Assembly (NCBI GenBank): GCA_947492105.1
Contig: CANLMN010000004.1
Location: 49,894 to 113,893, forward strand
Length of the DNA stretch: 64,000 nt
DNA from: an uncultured Aquimarina sp.
Lineage (GTDB): Bacteria; Bacteroidota; Bacteroidia; Flavobacteriales; Flavobacteriaceae
Direction: 5' to 3'
Shown in pieces: positions 1-10,153 of this stretch. Position 1 is the first letter of the stretch. Each line of letters starts with the position of its first letter. The notes beneath the pieces were generated by a model. That model was not told the origin of the DNA, made no database searches, and saw only the letters and a list, made by a program, of their open reading frames with translations. Position numbers and translations under genes: made by a program.

Positions 1-453
1 TTTCGTTAATTGTATTTCTTCATCTGTAAACATACTAACAAAGACTGTGTTTTTTTTGTGATCAATTTTTTCGATATCTATTCCCAAAGGGTGAGATTCT
101 GGATATGCCAAAGCCATTCCTATACTATCACAATGAGAAATAGTAACTTGATAACCTGAATAAGGCAAATACTCAATAATTGGAAAATTAAAAACTCCAG
201 AACCGATGGTAAAAGAATTCATAAGAACACGCTCAGGTAGGATTTGTTCTAAGGCATGTTTGGCACTTAATCTACCTAATAAATAACTAGATTTGCGCCT
301 AGTAAACCTCAAGGTTTCTAAGTAGGCACGCTCATCCGTATGCAACTCTGGACTATAACGATACAACTCTTCTATTCCTTTTCGGAACATTGCAAACCCT
401 GCAGTATGGACTGAAGTTTTTCGTATCAATGAGATTGTTCCTGTATGCAACAT
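1..453 (-). CDS. 4'-phosphopantetheinyl transferase, Sfp type (3' end cut by window edge)
   Basis: This gene runs off the left edge, so only its first 151 codons are present. The reading frame opens at an ATG at 453 and stays open to base 1. Translation shows the Sfp/AcpT-family signatures: a GRLSAKHAL stretch around residue 70, then SHCDSIGMALAYP followed by GIDIEKI near residues 112-135, where the Asp and Glu bind magnesium in this family. The expected role is to transfer phosphopantetheine from CoA onto the Ser of the ACP and PCP domains encoded upstream. It starts 10 bases after the preceding acyltransferase-like gene, so the two are probably co-transcribed. An upstream in-frame TGA at 478-480 leaves this ATG as the first available start. 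The family call is firm; dedication to this cluster is inferred from position. Confidence 0.85.
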   Translation of the reverse strand, partial: MLHTGTISLIRKTSVHTAGFAMFRKGIEELYRYSPELHTDERAYLETLRFTRRKSSYLLGRLSAKHALEQILPERVLMNSFTIGSGVFNFPIIEYLPYSGYQVTISHCDSIGMALAYPESHPLGIDIEKIDHKKNTVFVSMFTDEEIQLTK

Positions 454-463
454 ATGGGTGAAA

Positions 464-1408
464 TTACAGATTATTCGTCAGTTTTTCTAATTGTCTAAAC
501 ACATTCGTATAAGGCGATAAAATAGTATACACATAAGATTTCGACTCTTTTGCGATACTACGTTTTGTAAAATTTGCACTAGTCCCAGAAGGCCCTAGAT
601 CTATGTATAAACACGGTTCTTGTTGTTCTAAATAACAAATCCCTTTACTAAAATCCGAATAAGAACTCACCACCTGATCAAAATATTGATAATCGAACCG
701 TTTCTTCAAACCCCCATTAAGACTGGATACATAAGAAACATTTGGAGTAGATAACTCTGTATCCAATCCTCCTAAATAAGAAAAGCCATTGAATCCTTCT
801 AAAATCAAAGAAGAATGAAATGGCACATTCACTGGAACGCGACTATACAGTATTTGATCGGTTTCTAGTTTGTGTTGATAACGATCTAGATTAGTCAAGG
901 ATCCCGAAACAGTAAAATGTCCTTTGAAGTTATCCATAGCTAAATACAAACCATACTGTTCATACACTTTAAATTCCCTATGAGCTACTGAGCTGACCAC
1001 AGTCAACATACCTCCTGAAACAGAACTTCTACCTACTCTTTTGGCCTGTTCTATAGCTGCCTCCAACGCATCGGAAGCAGTCCAAACACCACTTGCTACG
1101 GCTGCTACAAATTCTCCGAGACTTTGACCAAAAACATAATCAGGAAAAACATTATACGCTTTTATAGTTTCTAACATAGCAATTTCTATGGCAACAATAG
1201 CAGGATGAGTGATCAATAATTCATTAAAATGAAAAGTGTTGTTGTAATATAATTCATCTATAAGAGATCTATGGAGTCGGTTTGTGAAAACAACGTTACT
1301 ATTTTCTATACTTTTTCTAAAAATTGGATGATTCAAAAACAATTCTTTACCCATATTGGGATATTGACTCCCCTGTCCAGAAAACAAGAAAACGATTTTG
1401 CTTTTCAT
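464..1408 (-). CDS. Trans-acting acyltransferase-fold protein, probable proofreading acyl hydrolase
   Basis: A 314-aa protein of the FabD/PKS acyltransferase fold. It has the N-terminal FSGQGSQY motif, the nucleophile elbow GQSLGE with Ser96, and the catalytic His198 in VPFHSS. GQSLGE replaces the usual GHSLGE, and the N-terminal third (the LITHPAI segment near 65) resembles, from memory, the PedC/PksD branch of trans-AT systems. Those enzymes remove stalled acyl groups from ACPs rather than loading extender units. The cluster has two other ATs with GHSLGE, which supports a division of labour. It lies 63 bases after the methylmalonyl-CoA mutase gene and 10 bases before the phosphopantetheinyl transferase gene. 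An ordinary malonyl transferase remains possible; the hydrolase call is inference. Confidence 0.7.
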   Translation of the reverse strand: MKSKIVFLFSGQGSQYPNMGKELFLNHPIFRKSIENSNVVFTNRLHRSLIDELYYNNTFHFNELLITHPAIVAIEIAMLETIKAYNVFPDYVFGQSLGEFVAAVASGVWTASDALEAAIEQAKRVGRSSVSGGMLTVVSSVAHREFKVYEQYGLYLAMDNFKGHFTVSGSLTNLDRYQHKLETDQILYSRVPVNVPFHSSLILEGFNGFSYLGGLDTELSTPNVSYVSSLNGGLKKRFDYQYFDQVVSSYSDFSKGICYLEQQEPCLYIDLGPSGTSANFTKRSIAKESKSYVYTILSPYTNVFRQLEKLTNNL

Positions 1409-1471
1409 TTGATTTTATTTTTTTTAGTATCCAGTGATTTAAATTTCTAATTTATTCATTTTGAATCACCG

Positions 1472-4400
1472 TTAATCCAATCGATCTAAAAGTAACTGTG
1501 TCAATGAACTTGCTGCATTACTTATTTTGGTTCCTGGGCCAAAAATAGCTGCTGCTCCCTTGCTCTTTAAGAATTTATGGTCTTTTTGAGGAACAATTCC
1601 ACCTACAATCACCAAAATATGTTCTTGTTTGGTTCGTTTGAGTGCAGACATAATTTTAGGAACCAAAACATTATGTCCTGCGGTCATGGTAGATATTCCG
1701 ATTACATCTACATTATGTATTGCTGCAAACTGTGTTATTTCTCTAGGAGTTTGGAACAAGGCCCCTTGACAGACTTCAAAGCCTATATCTGCAAATCCAG
1801 TTGCTATTACTCGAGCTCCGCGATCATGTCCATCCTGACCTGCTTTGGCAATCATAATTCTAGGTTTACGCCCTGTTTGTTCTATGAATTGCGCTAGGAG
1901 CATTTTTGCTTCTACAAAAGAAAGATCTTCTTTAATTGCTTTGGCATAAACTCCTTTAAACGTCTTGATTTGCGCCTCATGCCTTCCAAAAACAAGTTCT
2001 AAAGCACTACTTATTTCTCCCAGAGTCGCACGTGCTCTTGCGGCATCTATGGCTAATGCCAACAAATTTTGATTTGTGCTTTTTGCCCCATTCACCATAG
2101 CTTCCAACGAATTAGCAACTGCTTTTTCGTCTCGTTTCGATTTGATATTTTGTAAGCGAGTGATCTGTTTGTCTCTCACCTCTGTATTATTAATCTCTAA
2201 GGTTTTCAAAGGTCTTTCATCTGGAGCTACATAAGCATTCACTCCAATAAGTACTTCTTCATTACTATCAAGGTGGGCCTGTTTGACTGCAGCTGCTTCT
2301 TCGATTCGTTGTTTCGGAAAACCTGCTTCGATAGCCTTAGTCATACCTCCAAGCTGTGCTATTTCTTCCAATAAGCCCCAAGCTTCAGTAACTAATTCTT
2401 GTGTCAATTGCTCCACATAATGACTACCTCCAAAGGGATCTACAGTTTTGGTTATCTGTGTTTCTTCTTGAAGATATAGTTGTGTATTTCTTGCGATACG
2501 GGCAGAAAACTCTGTTGGAAGTGCAATAGCCTCATCAAGAGCATTAGTATGTAAGCTTTGCGTACCGCCAAAAACTGCAGCCGCAGCCTCAATAGTCGTA
2601 CGCGCAATATTATTAAAAGGATCTTGTGCAGCCAAACTCCATCCACTTGTTTGGCAATGAGTTCGGAGCATCAAAGATTTTGGGTTTATGGGATCAAATT
2701 GCTTGATGAGTTTTGCCCAAAGTATCCGACCTGCACGCAATTTAGCTATTTCTTTAAAATGCGACATTCCTACACCCCAAAAAAAGGATAAGCGTGGAGC
2801 AAAACTATCTATAGAAATCCCCGTTTCCAAAATCTTACGTACATATTCTACCCCATCTGCAAGCGTATATGCCAGCTCAATGGCTGTAGTAGCACCTGCT
2901 TCTTGCATATGATATCCAGAGATGCTAATAGGATTAAACTTGGGCATATTCGTAGCAGTATATCTTATGATATCTGTAGTAATTCGCATGGAAGAAGCAG
3001 GAGGATAGATATACGTATTACGCACCATAAATTCCTTTAAAATATCATTCTGTATCGTTCCTGTTAATTGTTTTTGAGTAACTCCCTGCTCTTCTGCTGC
3101 AACAATATAAAAAGCCATAATAGGCAGTACTGCTCCATTCATTGTCATGGAAACCGACATTGTATCTAGTGGAATCTGATCAAAAAGCACTTTGATATCC
3201 TCCACGCTATCAATTGCTACACCTGCCATACCTACATCCCCTGCAACACGTTCATGATCACTATCGTACCCGCGATGTGTTGCCAGATCAAAGGCTACTG
3301 AAAGCCCCTTCTGTCCTGCTGCTAAGTTTTTTTTATAAAATGAGTTACTGGCCTCTGCTGTAGAAAAACCAGCATATTGTCTGATTGTCCATGGACGTTT
3401 TACATACATTGTGCTATAAGGTCCACGCAAAAAAGGTGGAATACCTGCGACAAAACCCTTATGAGCATCTATTTTATGGGTTTGAATTTTGGGTTTGTTA
3501 ACCTCACGTTTAACATCATTATAAAGAGATACAAAATCATCTTCAGTGGTATTGTTATCTTTTAATTTTATATGTTTAGCCTCCCGCTCTATCGTTTCTT
3601 TTTGGAGCTCCTTGTCTAGAAAGAGCTGTTGCTCGAAGGTTTCTGCTAATCGTTTTGGATAAAAAGGAGTTATCAATGTTTCTCCGTATTTATGTTTACA
3701 AACAAAAGGGGATATTTCTAATGTAATGGCAGCAACTTCTTCTTTATCAAAATATGTATTGCACCCTACTAGCACGTGTTTGCCATTATCAAATAATTCC
3801 TGTTCTTTTTGAGCACTTTCCGTAACCTTTTGTTGGATACTATCCTTTTGTAATTGCACTATAAAACTACCTCCCTTTTGAGTGGTTTCCAAAAGTTCTA
3901 ATGCTTGGTTCAATAATTGCGCTGTAAAAGACTCAATGGCATAACTTCCTTTTATTGGATCTCTTGTTTGGAGTAATCGAGATTCTTGCTGTAACAATAA
4001 TAATTGATTTCCGGCTATTCGAGCACTAAAGTCATTGTAATTCTTATACAACACATCAGAAGCTCTATTATATACAGCGTCAGCACCACCAAGCATAGCT
4101 GCCATACATTCCATCCCGGTTCTGATACTATTACTATTAGATGACAAGACGGTTTTGTTCCGTAGAGATGGTGCTGCTATAATATAACATTCATTAGGTA
4201 TTTGATACTTTTCTCTCAGGAATCTCCAAGCTAATCTTAGCGCTCTTAACTTTGCTATTTCTAAGAGATAGTGCCCTCCAATTGCTACTTCAAAAATAAT
4301 ATCTCCCCTAATTAGAGTGTTATTTTTTATCGCAACCAAATATTCCTCAGCATGTGCTAAAGCATATGCAAGCTGCTGTACCATAGTAGCTCCAGCGTTT

Positions 4401-4972
4401 TGATAAATCGTACTATCAATGAATAACGAATTCTGAAAACCATCATTCGTATTACAAGCTAGCATTGATGCAAAATCATTTTTCTTATTTGCAAACCAAT
4501 TACCATTTTGAGCGAGATTACCAATACAATCAGTTAAATTATAAAACTTCAAATCATTAGAAGCACCATACTGTTGTAATGTATCTAAATACTTTTTGGA
4601 TAAAAATGCGCAACGAAGGTAAAAGGGTATTCCTTTCGGAAGTCCTTTGAATAACTGTGCAACCTCGACAGCATCATTCTCTATGAATAGATAAAGATTT
4701 TGCATTCCTCGCAGCAGTGCTTTTTTGATGGCACTATTGCCCATTTTGGCATTGGTTACATGTATTCGCTCTGTTACAGCACAACACTCAGGAGTTTCTA
4801 ATCCCTCTGTCGCTTTGGATACATCTTCTTGAGTATAAAAAGGTTTAATCGTTATTCCTTCTAATGTTTGAAAGAGTAATGTCTCACTATAATCGTCTCC
4901 CTTAAGGTCTAATAGGATTTTTTGTTTCCATTCTTGAGCAGAAACAGCTTTAAATTCAGAAAAAAGGTCCAT
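1472..4972 (-). CDS. Methylmalonyl-CoA mutase, small and large subunits fused
   Basis: An 1166-aa protein that interconverts succinyl-CoA and (R)-methylmalonyl-CoA with adenosylcobalamin. Residues 1-470 look like the small, cobalamin-free subunit (MutA type). Residues 500-1166 are the large catalytic subunit: the [18 protein letters not shown] segment at 516-533 and [13 protein letters not shown] near 564-577 are hallmarks of the active site. A C-terminal B12-binding domain (about 1035-1166) carries the DxHxxG motif, D1047-H1049-G1052. In most bacteria the two subunits are separate genes (mutA, mutB); here they are one open frame with no stop between them. The gene sits inside the PKS cluster between the AT-ER and acyl hydrolase genes, suggesting it supplies methylmalonyl-CoA to the synthase. 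No epimerase or MeaB chaperone gene is in the window. Confidence 0.9.
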   Translation of the reverse strand: MDLFSEFKAVSAQEWKQKILLDLKGDDYSETLLFQTLEGITIKPFYTQEDVSKATEGLETPECCAVTERIHVTNAKMGNSAIKKALLRGMQNLYLFIENDAVEVAQLFKGLPKGIPFYLRCAFLSKKYLDTLQQYGASNDLKFYNLTDCIGNLAQNGNWFANKKNDFASMLACNTNDGFQNSLFIDSTIYQNAGATMVQQLAYALAHAEEYLVAIKNNTLIRGDIIFEVAIGGHYLLEIAKLRALRLAWRFLREKYQIPNECYIIAAPSLRNKTVLSSNSNSIRTGMECMAAMLGGADAVYNRASDVLYKNYNDFSARIAGNQLLLLQQESRLLQTRDPIKGSYAIESFTAQLLNQALELLETTQKGGSFIVQLQKDSIQQKVTESAQKEQELFDNGKHVLVGCNTYFDKEEVAAITLEISPFVCKHKYGETLITPFYPKRLAETFEQQLFLDKELQKETIEREAKHIKLKDNNTTEDDFVSLYNDVKREVNKPKIQTHKIDAHKGFVAGIPPFLRGPYSTMYVKRPWTIRQYAGFSTAEASNSFYKKNLAAGQKGLSVAFDLATHRGYDSDHERVAGDVGMAGVAIDSVEDIKVLFDQIPLDTMSVSMTMNGAVLPIMAFYIVAAEEQGVTQKQLTGTIQNDILKEFMVRNTYIYPPASSMRITTDIIRYTATNMPKFNPISISGYHMQEAGATTAIELAYTLADGVEYVRKILETGISIDSFAPRLSFFWGVGMSHFKEIAKLRAGRILWAKLIKQFDPINPKSLMLRTHCQTSGWSLAAQDPFNNIARTTIEAAAAVFGGTQSLHTNALDEAIALPTEFSARIARNTQLYLQEETQITKTVDPFGGSHYVEQLTQELVTEAWGLLEEIAQLGGMTKAIEAGFPKQRIEEAAAVKQAHLDSNEEVLIGVNAYVAPDERPLKTLEINNTEVRDKQITRLQNIKSKRDEKAVANSLEAMVNGAKSTNQNLLALAIDAARARATLGEISSALELVFGRHEAQIKTFKGVYAKAIKEDLSFVEAKMLLAQFIEQTGRKPRIMIAKAGQDGHDRGARVIATGFADIGFEVCQGALFQTPREITQFAAIHNVDVIGISTMTAGHNVLVPKIMSALKRTKQEHILVIVGGIVPQKDHKFLKSKGAAAIFGPGTKISNAASSLTQLLLDRLD

Positions 4973-5425
4973 AATACTATTTTTGAAAGGTTTGTTATAC
5001 CAGTTGAAATGTAATTGTCGGCTAAAATAATTGAACTATTTTTCGCTAGTTTGAGTTAAAAAATAGTAGAAAAAGAACCGAATTATTAGCCCGTAATTAT
5101 TTTCTAAATGGTGTGACGATTATAATTCGTTTTGTTTTGAAGTCAAAAAATGCACTTATAGCTACAGCGTCATCAACTTTAGCTATCCTGAAACATTTTT
5201 TACACACAAGCTTTTTCTAACTCTTGCATTGCTATATCCTGTACTGATTCCGTTAATTTTTTATCAACAGCTTCATAATTTCAATTAAGATGAAAAGATC
5301 TTTTCTTAGTTTAGGTTGCAACTTTTATCGATCGATTGGTCTTTTGGTGCTATGATTATTCCTAAAAGATTGTCCTTTTTGGAGTTTCAGAATATCTTCT
5401 TTCCTCCATTTTTTTTCAATTCAGA
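4973..5425. other. Intergenic gap with repeat and possible gene-end remnant
   Basis: This gap between the mutase and AT-ER genes holds a shortened hairpin repeat (4999-5112). The rest is AT-rich. On the minus strand, 5277 down to 5200 reads as 25 codons ending in TAA (YEAVDKKLTESVQDIAMQEL, then EKACV) with no start codon and a TGA just upstream. It may be the decayed 3' end of a lost gene; I do not recognise the family. No clear promoter match was found. Confidence 0.35.
4999..5112 (-). repeat. Hairpin repeat element, family 1, internally deleted copy
   Basis: Begins ACCAGTTGAAATGTAATTG and ends AATTATTTTCTAAATGGT, matching both ends of the 159-bp elements elsewhere in the window. It is only 114 bp because about 45 bp of the centre, including the CATAGCC...GGCTATG hairpin tip, is missing. 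It is in the opposite orientation to the copies at 7852, 42736 and 45952. Confidence 0.8.
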
Positions 5426-7750
5426 TTAGTGTGACTGTAGTTCCACAAAACTTGTTCTCATAATCTTACCAGCTTCCTCCATCATTTTAGTTCCTATATC
5501 ATTAGCATACCGATTCTTCCAAGATTCTAACTCGGTTCCTTTTACCCATTGATTAAAAGCTCCCAAAGCAGGCCCTGTATGAATTTGAAAATTCATTTTG
5601 TCATCTGCATTATTGTCAAAAGTAATTCTAGAACAATACCCAAAATACCATTTAAATACGAGCGCCATTTTTTTTCTAGGCTTCCTTTCCGCCTCTTCAA
5701 GAACAGATTGTTTTCCTTTACTAATTAAGTACGTTTTTGTTTCTTCCCATATTGTATTGATATCTTTCTTGAAATAGGTTTTTTCAATTTTGTTTAGAAT
5801 AGTTTCCGGAATATCTTCTAATGAATCATATTGCTGATATAATTTATACAACTTATTTGCCCTAGCAGGAAACAACACTCCTCTTTTTAACACCTGAACC
5901 TTTGCTCCTATTTCGAACATATCACCTGCTGGAGCATAAGCCGTATCTTGGATGTTGATTTCTTGTAACAGGTCTTTTACCGTATTGCTAATGCCTGCCT
6001 CTACTGTACATTGGTTGATAGATCCCGTCATCACAAAATCTGCCCCCATGAGAAATGAACATGCCACAGCCTGTGGTGTACCGATACCACCTGCCAATCC
6101 TATTCTTATACTTTGTCTATAATTTAATTCTGCTATAATATCATTTCTTAATCTTTGCATAGCAGGAAACAAAACCATGGCTACACCACTATCTGTGTGC
6201 CCTCCAGAATCTGCTTCTATACAGATATCATGACTTATAGGAACACTACGGGACAGTATGGCCTGATCTCTTGAAATACGTCCTTGTTCTAAAAGTTTAT
6301 CTACAATCCTTTCTGGAACGGGACGCATAAAAGCTTCGGCTATTTCTGGTCTAGAAACTTTTGCCAATATTTTGTGTTCGCAAATAATTTTTCCTTCCTC
6401 ATCTTTTCTAAGCCCACTAATCTGATAGTAAGCCAATGCCAATGTCACTCCCATAAAAGCTGAAGCTTCTATATTTTTAATCCCATATTTCAAATAGAGA
6501 GCTATACTTTTCATTTCTATAGCAGGATCGTGCATATTATGGAGAAAATTCATGCCATAAGGTTCATTTTGATTCAGTTCTTTCTGAATATATTGAATGT
6601 TTTTTTCAATTTCTTCCAAAGACATTCCTCCCGTACCTAAAAAAGCGAGCATTTTTGATTTTGCCATAAGTACTACCAATTCTTTTGAAGCTATGCCTCT
6701 ATACATAGCACCAGCGACATAAGCAAACTTAACACCATATGCTCTTCGAAATTCTTCACTCCCCAATCTAGTGGATAAATTCTGCTTTTGACCCTTGTCT
6801 TCTTGTAACTCCTCTGTAAAAATCGTTGATGACAACTCACCTTTACTTGATACAATCTTCTCGGTGTTTTCTGGTATTTCGATAAGTTCAGCCTTTTCTT
6901 TTATGAGTGGCGTACATTTACTTCTAATCTCATGAACCATTTTGCCCAGAATTTGACTTCCTATTTCCTCATAGGTCTCTACTTGATCACCCATAAGAGA
7001 TCTAATAGTATCTATCCATCGAACAGGACTAGCTATTTGCAAGCTTAATAACTCTGCAATATTATCATTTCCGTACAATTTGGCTGTTGCATTAGAGATT
7101 ACTCGCGTATGTAACGTAGAGAAACTAAAATCTTTTAGAAAAGTAGAAAATGCATTGACTGCAGGTTTCATGTACCTTGAATGAAAAGGAGCATTAACAA
7201 ATAATGGAATAATTCTAATATTCTTTTGATCAAAATCTCTAACGACTCTATCAATGTCTTGTTGCTGTCCCGAAATAACAATTTGTGTTGGCGTGTTAAA
7301 GTTTGCTATATCGATTTGTTCATATCCTCCGTTTTTTAATTCCGATTCTAACGACGCTACATCCAATCCCAATACAGCAGCCATTGCACCTCCTGAAGCC
7401 TCACTCATTAAAGCACCACGTTTCTTGACTAATTTAAGACCTGTTTCAAAATCAAAAGCGCCACCTGCGTGCAAGGCATTATACTCTCCTAAACTATGCC
7501 CTATTAGATAATCAGGAGACAAATGATCTTGTCGTTCGTAGTACGAGAATGCGTTGACAACATACAATGCAGGTTGTGTAAATTGAGTCTTGCCCAATTC
7601 CTTATTTGGATCTTTAAGACATAATTCCTCTAGATCATATCCAAGAATATCGGAAGCAATTTTTGTCTTCGATTTATATTTTGAAAAGAGATTCTTACCC
7701 ATCCCTCTATATTGCGACCCTTGTCCAGGAAACATTACTGCTTTTCTCAT
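5426..7750 (-). CDS. Trans-acting malonyl acyltransferase - PfaD-type enoylreductase fusion
   Basis: A 774-aa bifunctional protein of the PksE kind found in trans-AT PKS clusters. Residues 1-285 are an acyltransferase with FPGQGSQY, nucleophile Ser86 in GHSLGEY and catalytic His190 in NAPFH; the Phe before this His is the malonyl-type residue. Residues about 325-770 form an FMN-dependent enoylreductase of the PfaD/2-nitropropane dioxygenase family. It has the LAGGIGTPQAV stretch, then GADFVMTGSINQCTVEAG, which are characteristic. The AT would load malonyl units onto the AT-less modules, and the ER would reduce enoyl intermediates in trans. A 617-base gap containing a repeat separates it from the upstream operon, so it may have its own promoter. 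Confidence 0.9.
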   Translation of the reverse strand: MRKAVMFPGQGSQYRGMGKNLFSKYKSKTKIASDILGYDLEELCLKDPNKELGKTQFTQPALYVVNAFSYYERQDHLSPDYLIGHSLGEYNALHAGGAFDFETGLKLVKKRGALMSEASGGAMAAVLGLDVASLESELKNGGYEQIDIANFNTPTQIVISGQQQDIDRVVRDFDQKNIRIIPLFVNAPFHSRYMKPAVNAFSTFLKDFSFSTLHTRVISNATAKLYGNDNIAELLSLQIASPVRWIDTIRSLMGDQVETYEEIGSQILGKMVHEIRSKCTPLIKEKAELIEIPENTEKIVSSKGELSSTIFTEELQEDKGQKQNLSTRLGSEEFRRAYGVKFAYVAGAMYRGIASKELVVLMAKSKMLAFLGTGGMSLEEIEKNIQYIQKELNQNEPYGMNFLHNMHDPAIEMKSIALYLKYGIKNIEASAFMGVTLALAYYQISGLRKDEEGKIICEHKILAKVSRPEIAEAFMRPVPERIVDKLLEQGRISRDQAILSRSVPISHDICIEADSGGHTDSGVAMVLFPAMQRLRNDIIAELNYRQSIRIGLAGGIGTPQAVACSFLMGADFVMTGSINQCTVEAGISNTVKDLLQEINIQDTAYAPAGDMFEIGAKVQVLKRGVLFPARANKLYKLYQQYDSLEDIPETILNKIEKTYFKKDINTIWEETKTYLISKGKQSVLEEAERKPRKKMALVFKWYFGYCSRITFDNNADDKMNFQIHTGPALGAFNQWVKGTELESWKNRYANDIGTKMMEEAGKIMRTSFVELQSH

Positions 7751-7851
7751 GTTTTAACATTTCGATTTATGTTATTATTTTTATAAACCTCATACTTCTT
7801 ATACCTTTAAAATAATTGATTAAGAAAACGATCTGCATAGATCCATCTATA

Positions 7852-8010
7852 ACCATTTAAAAAATAATTACAGGCTAATAATTCGGTTCTTTTTCTACTA
7901 TTTTTTCACTAAAAAATTAAATCGTTGCTAAGGCTATGTTTGAATTTTTAGTTCAAACTAGCGAAAAATATAGTTCAACTACTTTAGCTGACAATTACAT
8001 TTTAACTGGT
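7852..8010 (+). repeat. Hairpin repeat element, family 1, 159 bp
   Basis: Starts ACCATTTAAAAAATAATTACA and ends TTACATTTTAACTGGT; the ends are imperfect inverted repeats. The middle carries GTTGCTAAGGCTATG, a decayed form of the central hairpin seen in the other copies. It closely matches 42736-42895 in the same orientation. No coding potential. Confidence 0.85.
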
Positions 8011-8367
8011 ATTAAAAGGTTTGACAATTTCTTCCCCAACAATAAATAAATCTTATTTCGTACCTAAAGACTTTCAAAAATTCATTAAAAATATCTGCAA
8101 TTAAATCCATGTAAATAAAACCCGAGACTAACGTGATAAATAAAGTAGTTATACCCGTTAGACGGGTAATATATTTCTCTAAACCATATACATTTCACCT
8201 TCTGATCATGCTTGAACAGGTGTTAGACTCGTCTATAAAAGCGTTTAAGATAACTATCGAGATTATATTGGATTTCTATACTCCAAATTTCTTATATCAT
8301 TGTCTAATATGCCTAGCATCAGAGGTCCTAAAATAGCACACAGTTTAATTTATAGATCCAAAAATGC
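8011..8367. other. Intergenic gap with a short perfect hairpin
   Basis: AT-rich sequence between the DUF4440 gene and the repeat. It contains a GC-rich perfect inverted repeat, TACCCGT-TAG-ACGGGTA, at 8152-8168, about 200 bases downstream of the DUF4440 stop codon. No T-run follows it on the minus strand, so a terminator role is only a possibility. I see no convincing gene here; the plus-strand 67-codon frame at 8133-8336 has no recognisable features. Confidence 0.4.
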
Positions 8368-8778
8368 TCACTCATTGTCATCTAAGCTACTTTGCATTGC
8401 AGCTATCACCTTCCATTCATTTTTAAATAATTTCCATACTCTTATATATTGAAATTTAGCATTGCTTATTACCTTTTTACCATAATTTGCATTCATCATT
8501 CCTATCATTGATACAACCACACTATCGTCAATCACACTAACTTTATAATCGCTGGTTGAAAATGAAGTTATTTCTACTTGCTCTGAATGATGAATTTCCA
8601 TCAGTGTGGGTTTATCTAAGACGCTTCCATCAAAAATATTAAAGATTAAATCATCATGTAAAAGTTTATCTATATTGTCAACATGATTGGGATCATCATA
8701 ATCCAGAAGTAGCTTCTCACACTCCATAATTTGCTTGTTAATAGATACATTATCGCTAGCTATACTCTCATTATTCAT
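8368..8778 (-). CDS. DUF4440 / NTF2-like (SnoaL-fold) protein
   Basis: A 136-aa protein with the size and pattern of the NTF2-like superfamily. A helix-rich start (IMECEKLLLDYDD) is followed by LLHDDLIFNIFDG, then beta strands, ending with the FQYIRVWKLFKNEWKVIAA stretch typical of DUF4440. Family members range from polyketide cyclases and hydratases to binding proteins of unknown role, so no reaction can be assigned. It is the last gene before a 617-base gap on the minus strand and so may end the main PKS operon. It follows the stand-alone condensation-type gene by 93 bases. A tailoring or cyclisation role is inference from position only. Confidence 0.7.
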   Translation of the reverse strand: MNNESIASDNVSINKQIMECEKLLLDYDDPNHVDNIDKLLHDDLIFNIFDGSVLDKPTLMEIHHSEQVEITSFSTSDYKVSVIDDSVVVSMIGMMNANYGKKVISNAKFQYIRVWKLFKNEWKVIAAMQSSLDDNE

Positions 8779-8871
8779 AGGTTTTATTTTTTTATTAAAA
8801 TTTGTTTTTTAATAGATTATCATTAGTTCCGCTCTTTATTTTTTTAATAGCAGAGAAATTGTCAATTAGTC

Positions 8872-10143
8872 TTATTTACAAGCATTTTCTAATTGTTGTC
8901 TAGATATATCACGTATGGCTTCCATTTTTTTATCATTTATGACTTTTTTATTACAGGTATGAATTATAGACATTTCATTTTTAAAAGTACTAAAAAACAA
9001 TACATTAGAGCTTACCCAAGGCTGATTAGCCAGAAAACCCAAAGACTTTTCTACATCAAAGGTTTCATACTTCTCAGGAATTTGTAATCTTCCCATATTA
9101 GACACCTCAAAACTATTATCACCTTTATTATATCTCGAAATATTGACCAAATCGTCCGATGACATAAACTTATTAAAGAAGGTCACTGTATCCTTCATTT
9201 TCTCTTTTTCTGTTTGTTCTTTAAATACTTTGTTTACCTTACTTGCCGTTTCCCAAAAATCTGACTCTATTTTACTATCGATTTTAACAGTCACTGTAGA
9301 CACAATGACATCAAAAACATCTTTCTTCAATTTAGGCAAATAACTACGCATGTTTACCGCATTTGTAGAGGTTTGTGGTGTTTCACCATCCCCTAAAACG
9401 CTAGCATTTGCTCTTGCAAAAGCGGTCAGCAATGCAGAATTTACGGTAACGCCTTTATCCTTGCACGCTTTCAATAACCTCATCGTTTGTTGTGGTGGTA
9501 TTGTCCAGTATAGCACACCAGTACTAGAGATCAATTCTTCTTCCTTCTTATTGCTGTTCTTTAGCTTTGTAATTAAAGAAACAGTTCCTATAATTAGCTT
9601 TAAAACAAACCCTTTGATAATGGCTTTTGAGGTTACAACTGGAGAAAAATCAGCTAAATGATCATACATCGGATATTTTCCGATTTCTGCATCTTTATTA
9701 TCGAGAAGTGTTAGTAACTCAGACATAATAATTACGAGAGACTGAGCATCACAAATACCGTGATAACATGTAAATATCAAATCAGAAACCTCTGCTCCAC
9801 TAATAGACAACAATCTTATAAGCGGCCCCTTTTTACCATCAAAAGGAGTCAACAATTCTTTTTCCACCTCTAATTTCCAAGTATCTTCTTGTTTCCACTC
9901 GATTCTTCTTAAGGGTATATTGGGTACTAAACTGTCTATTACAAATTCGGGATCATTATCACCATTTTTTTCTACACGAGCTCCTAACAAATAATGTTTT
10001 TTTTGTATTTTGAGTAAGGCCTCAATTAGTTCACTATCCGAGAATACTTTATTAATTCTTATTCCCAAACAAACATTAAATTTTTTTTCTCCAGATTTAT
10101 AAAAGTACTTATGTACGTTTGATAGTTTTCTACTTAATTTCAT
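8872..10143 (-). CDS. Stand-alone condensation-fold acyltransferase (PapA5-like)
   Basis: A 423-aa protein of the CoA-dependent acyltransferase/condensation superfamily, the length of a single C domain. The catalytic motif HHxxxDG appears as Y127-H128-G-I-C-D132, keeping the second His and the Asp. Near residue 350, SNMGRLQIPE resembles the SNLGR-like motif of PapA5 proteins rather than the DFGWG of NRPS C domains. Such enzymes ester-link an acyl group, often from an ACP, to an alcohol. It starts 10 bases after the monooxygenase fusion gene in the same operon. It may acylate the product or release the chain; both are inference. Confidence 0.75.
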   Translation of the reverse strand: MKLSRKLSNVHKYFYKSGEKKFNVCLGIRINKVFSDSELIEALLKIQKKHYLLGARVEKNGDNDPEFVIDSLVPNIPLRRIEWKQEDTWKLEVEKELLTPFDGKKGPLIRLLSISGAEVSDLIFTCYHGICDAQSLVIIMSELLTLLDNKDAEIGKYPMYDHLADFSPVVTSKAIIKGFVLKLIIGTVSLITKLKNSNKKEEELISSTGVLYWTIPPQQTMRLLKACKDKGVTVNSALLTAFARANASVLGDGETPQTSTNAVNMRSYLPKLKKDVFDVIVSTVTVKIDSKIESDFWETASKVNKVFKEQTEKEKMKDTVTFFNKFMSSDDLVNISRYNKGDNSFEVSNMGRLQIPEKYETFDVEKSLGFLANQPWVSSNVLFFSTFKNEMSIIHTCNKKVINDKKMEAIRDISRQQLENACK

Positions 10144-10153
10144 AGTATTCTAT

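Noticed and set aside
7254..7511. Plus-strand ORFs of 60-118 codons within the PKS and receptor genes (this one as an example)
   Set aside because: They are antisense to strongly conserved coding sequence and show no domain pattern of their own.
8133..8336. 67-codon plus-strand ORF in the gap before the DUF4440 gene
   Set aside because: No family pattern, no promoter, and it spans a perfect hairpin; likely chance.
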